A DNA stretch of 64,000 nucleotides from Rhodothermales bacterium. GTDB lineage: Bacteria > Bacteroidota > Rhodothermia > Rhodothermales > Bin80. Within the stretch, counting starts at the first letter, position 1. The number at the start of each line of letters is the position of its first letter. The stretch spans positions 434,001 to 498,000 of the forward strand of contig CATQHT010000002.1 of NCBI GenBank assembly GCA_958296045.1. The letters are read 5' to 3'. The translations under genes were made by a program, and so were the position numbers. Positions 63,603 through 64,000 of this stretch are shown here, piece after piece. Under the pieces are notes generated by a model, which was given only the letters and a program-made list of their open reading frames with translations, was not told where the DNA came from and ran no database searches.

Positions 63603-64000
63603 ATGCCTGCGATGCCAGAGCCGGAGCAGGACGGACTGTGGGCCGAATTGGTGGCCGTGGTGCGCGGCGAGATGCGCGACTACACGCGTGGCAGCATGGC
63701 ACGCAACATCGTGCTGCTCGCGATCCCAATGGTGCTCGAGATGCTCATGCAGAGCGTCTTTGAGCTTGCCGATGCTTACTTCGTCGGGCAGCTGGGGCCA
63801 GCCGCACTGGGTGCCGTAGGGGCGGGCGCCTCGCTGATCATTATAGTCTTTGCCATCGGTTTCGGGCTCGCTATGAGCGTGACGGCGATGGTGGCGCGGC
63901 GCATCGGGGAAGGCAACAGCGAGGGGGCCTCGCAGGTAGCGATGCAGTCCATCATCGCAGTTGTGGCTGTCTCGATCCCGTTCGCGGTGCTGGGGGCGCT
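63603..64000 (+). CDS. MATE-family efflux transporter, 5' part
   Basis: The frame from ATG 63603 runs off the window end with 132 full codons. It starts MPAMPEPEQDGLWAELVAVV, then MARNIVLLAIPMVLEMLMQS, ADAYFVGQLGPAALGAVGAG and GFGLAMSVTAMVARRIGEGN. These are the first two or three helices of a NorM/MATE drug-sodium or proton antiporter. The rest cannot be judged. Confidence 0.9.
   Translation, partial: MPAMPEPEQDGLWAELVAVVRGEMRDYTRGSMARNIVLLAIPMVLEMLMQSVFELADAYFVGQLGPAALGAVGAGASLIIIVFAIGFGLAMSVTAMVARRIGEGNSEGASQVAMQSIIAVVAVSIPFAVLGA

Noticed and set aside
1-64000. CRISPR array, tRNA or rRNA genes
   Set aside because: No regularly spaced repeats, T-loop plus acceptor pairing, or rRNA sequence was seen in the gaps I read.

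Overview
The window is about 64 kb of moderately GC-rich chromosomal DNA with a Bacteroidota-type gene set. It carries SprA (the type IX secretion translocon), a full BatABCDE/DUF58 operon, parA-parB-DUF5683, a serine palmitoyltransferase cluster and TonB-type proteins. Several genes overlap by ATGA and many start with GTG or TTG. This content at this base composition suggests Rhodothermota (Salinibacter/Rhodothermus-like) or a near relative. That is an inference from gene content; no rRNA or tRNA gene was found in the window to test it.

Region 1 (1-8.6 kb) is a mobile-element graveyard. It holds a broken IS21 element (istA fragment, istB with a frameshift), an IS110 transposase missing its N-terminus and fused in frame to the istA fragment, and two oppositely oriented pieces of IS1634-type transposase. 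It also holds an apparently intact IS4/Tn5-like element whose 764-aa transposase carries an N-terminal DruA (DUF4338) domain. The left end of that element is tandemly duplicated. A DNA methyltransferase fused to an HNH nuclease domain follows.

Region 2 (8.9-23.5 kb) is core genome: sprA-lipB-unknown on the minus strand, an SDR oxidoreductase plus a 52-aa membrane protein and a sodium/solute symporter on the plus strand, and the classic dnaX-ybaB-recR operon on the minus strand.

Region 3 (23.7-31.7 kb) is a defence island: a dead IS1182-type transposase with two in-frame stops, next to a type III-like restriction-modification pair (mod-res) and a divergent unknown gene.

Region 4 (31.9-48.5 kb) contains a STAS-domain gene, the seven-gene DUF58/Bat operon (without a moxR gene beside it), yceI-purQ, a sphingolipid-type cluster (serine palmitoyltransferase, acyltransferase, glycosyltransferase) and parA-parB-DUF5683. 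Region 5 (48.9-54.8 kb) has four FtsX/MacB-type permeases arranged as a duplicated pair, with no ATPase in the window, followed by rpiA.

Region 6 (55-64 kb) has a TonB-like protein and a lipoprotein with two TonB C-terminal domains, then a tnpB-only element bounded by 25-bp terminal inverted repeats. It ends with a tightly overlapping run yidD-moaB-unknown-Big_5 lipoprotein, and hisI, a TPM-domain protein and the start of a MATE efflux gene. The most unusual points are the DruA-transposase fusion, the TIR-bounded tnpB, the methyltransferase-HNH fusion, and the chimeric istA/IS110 reading frame.
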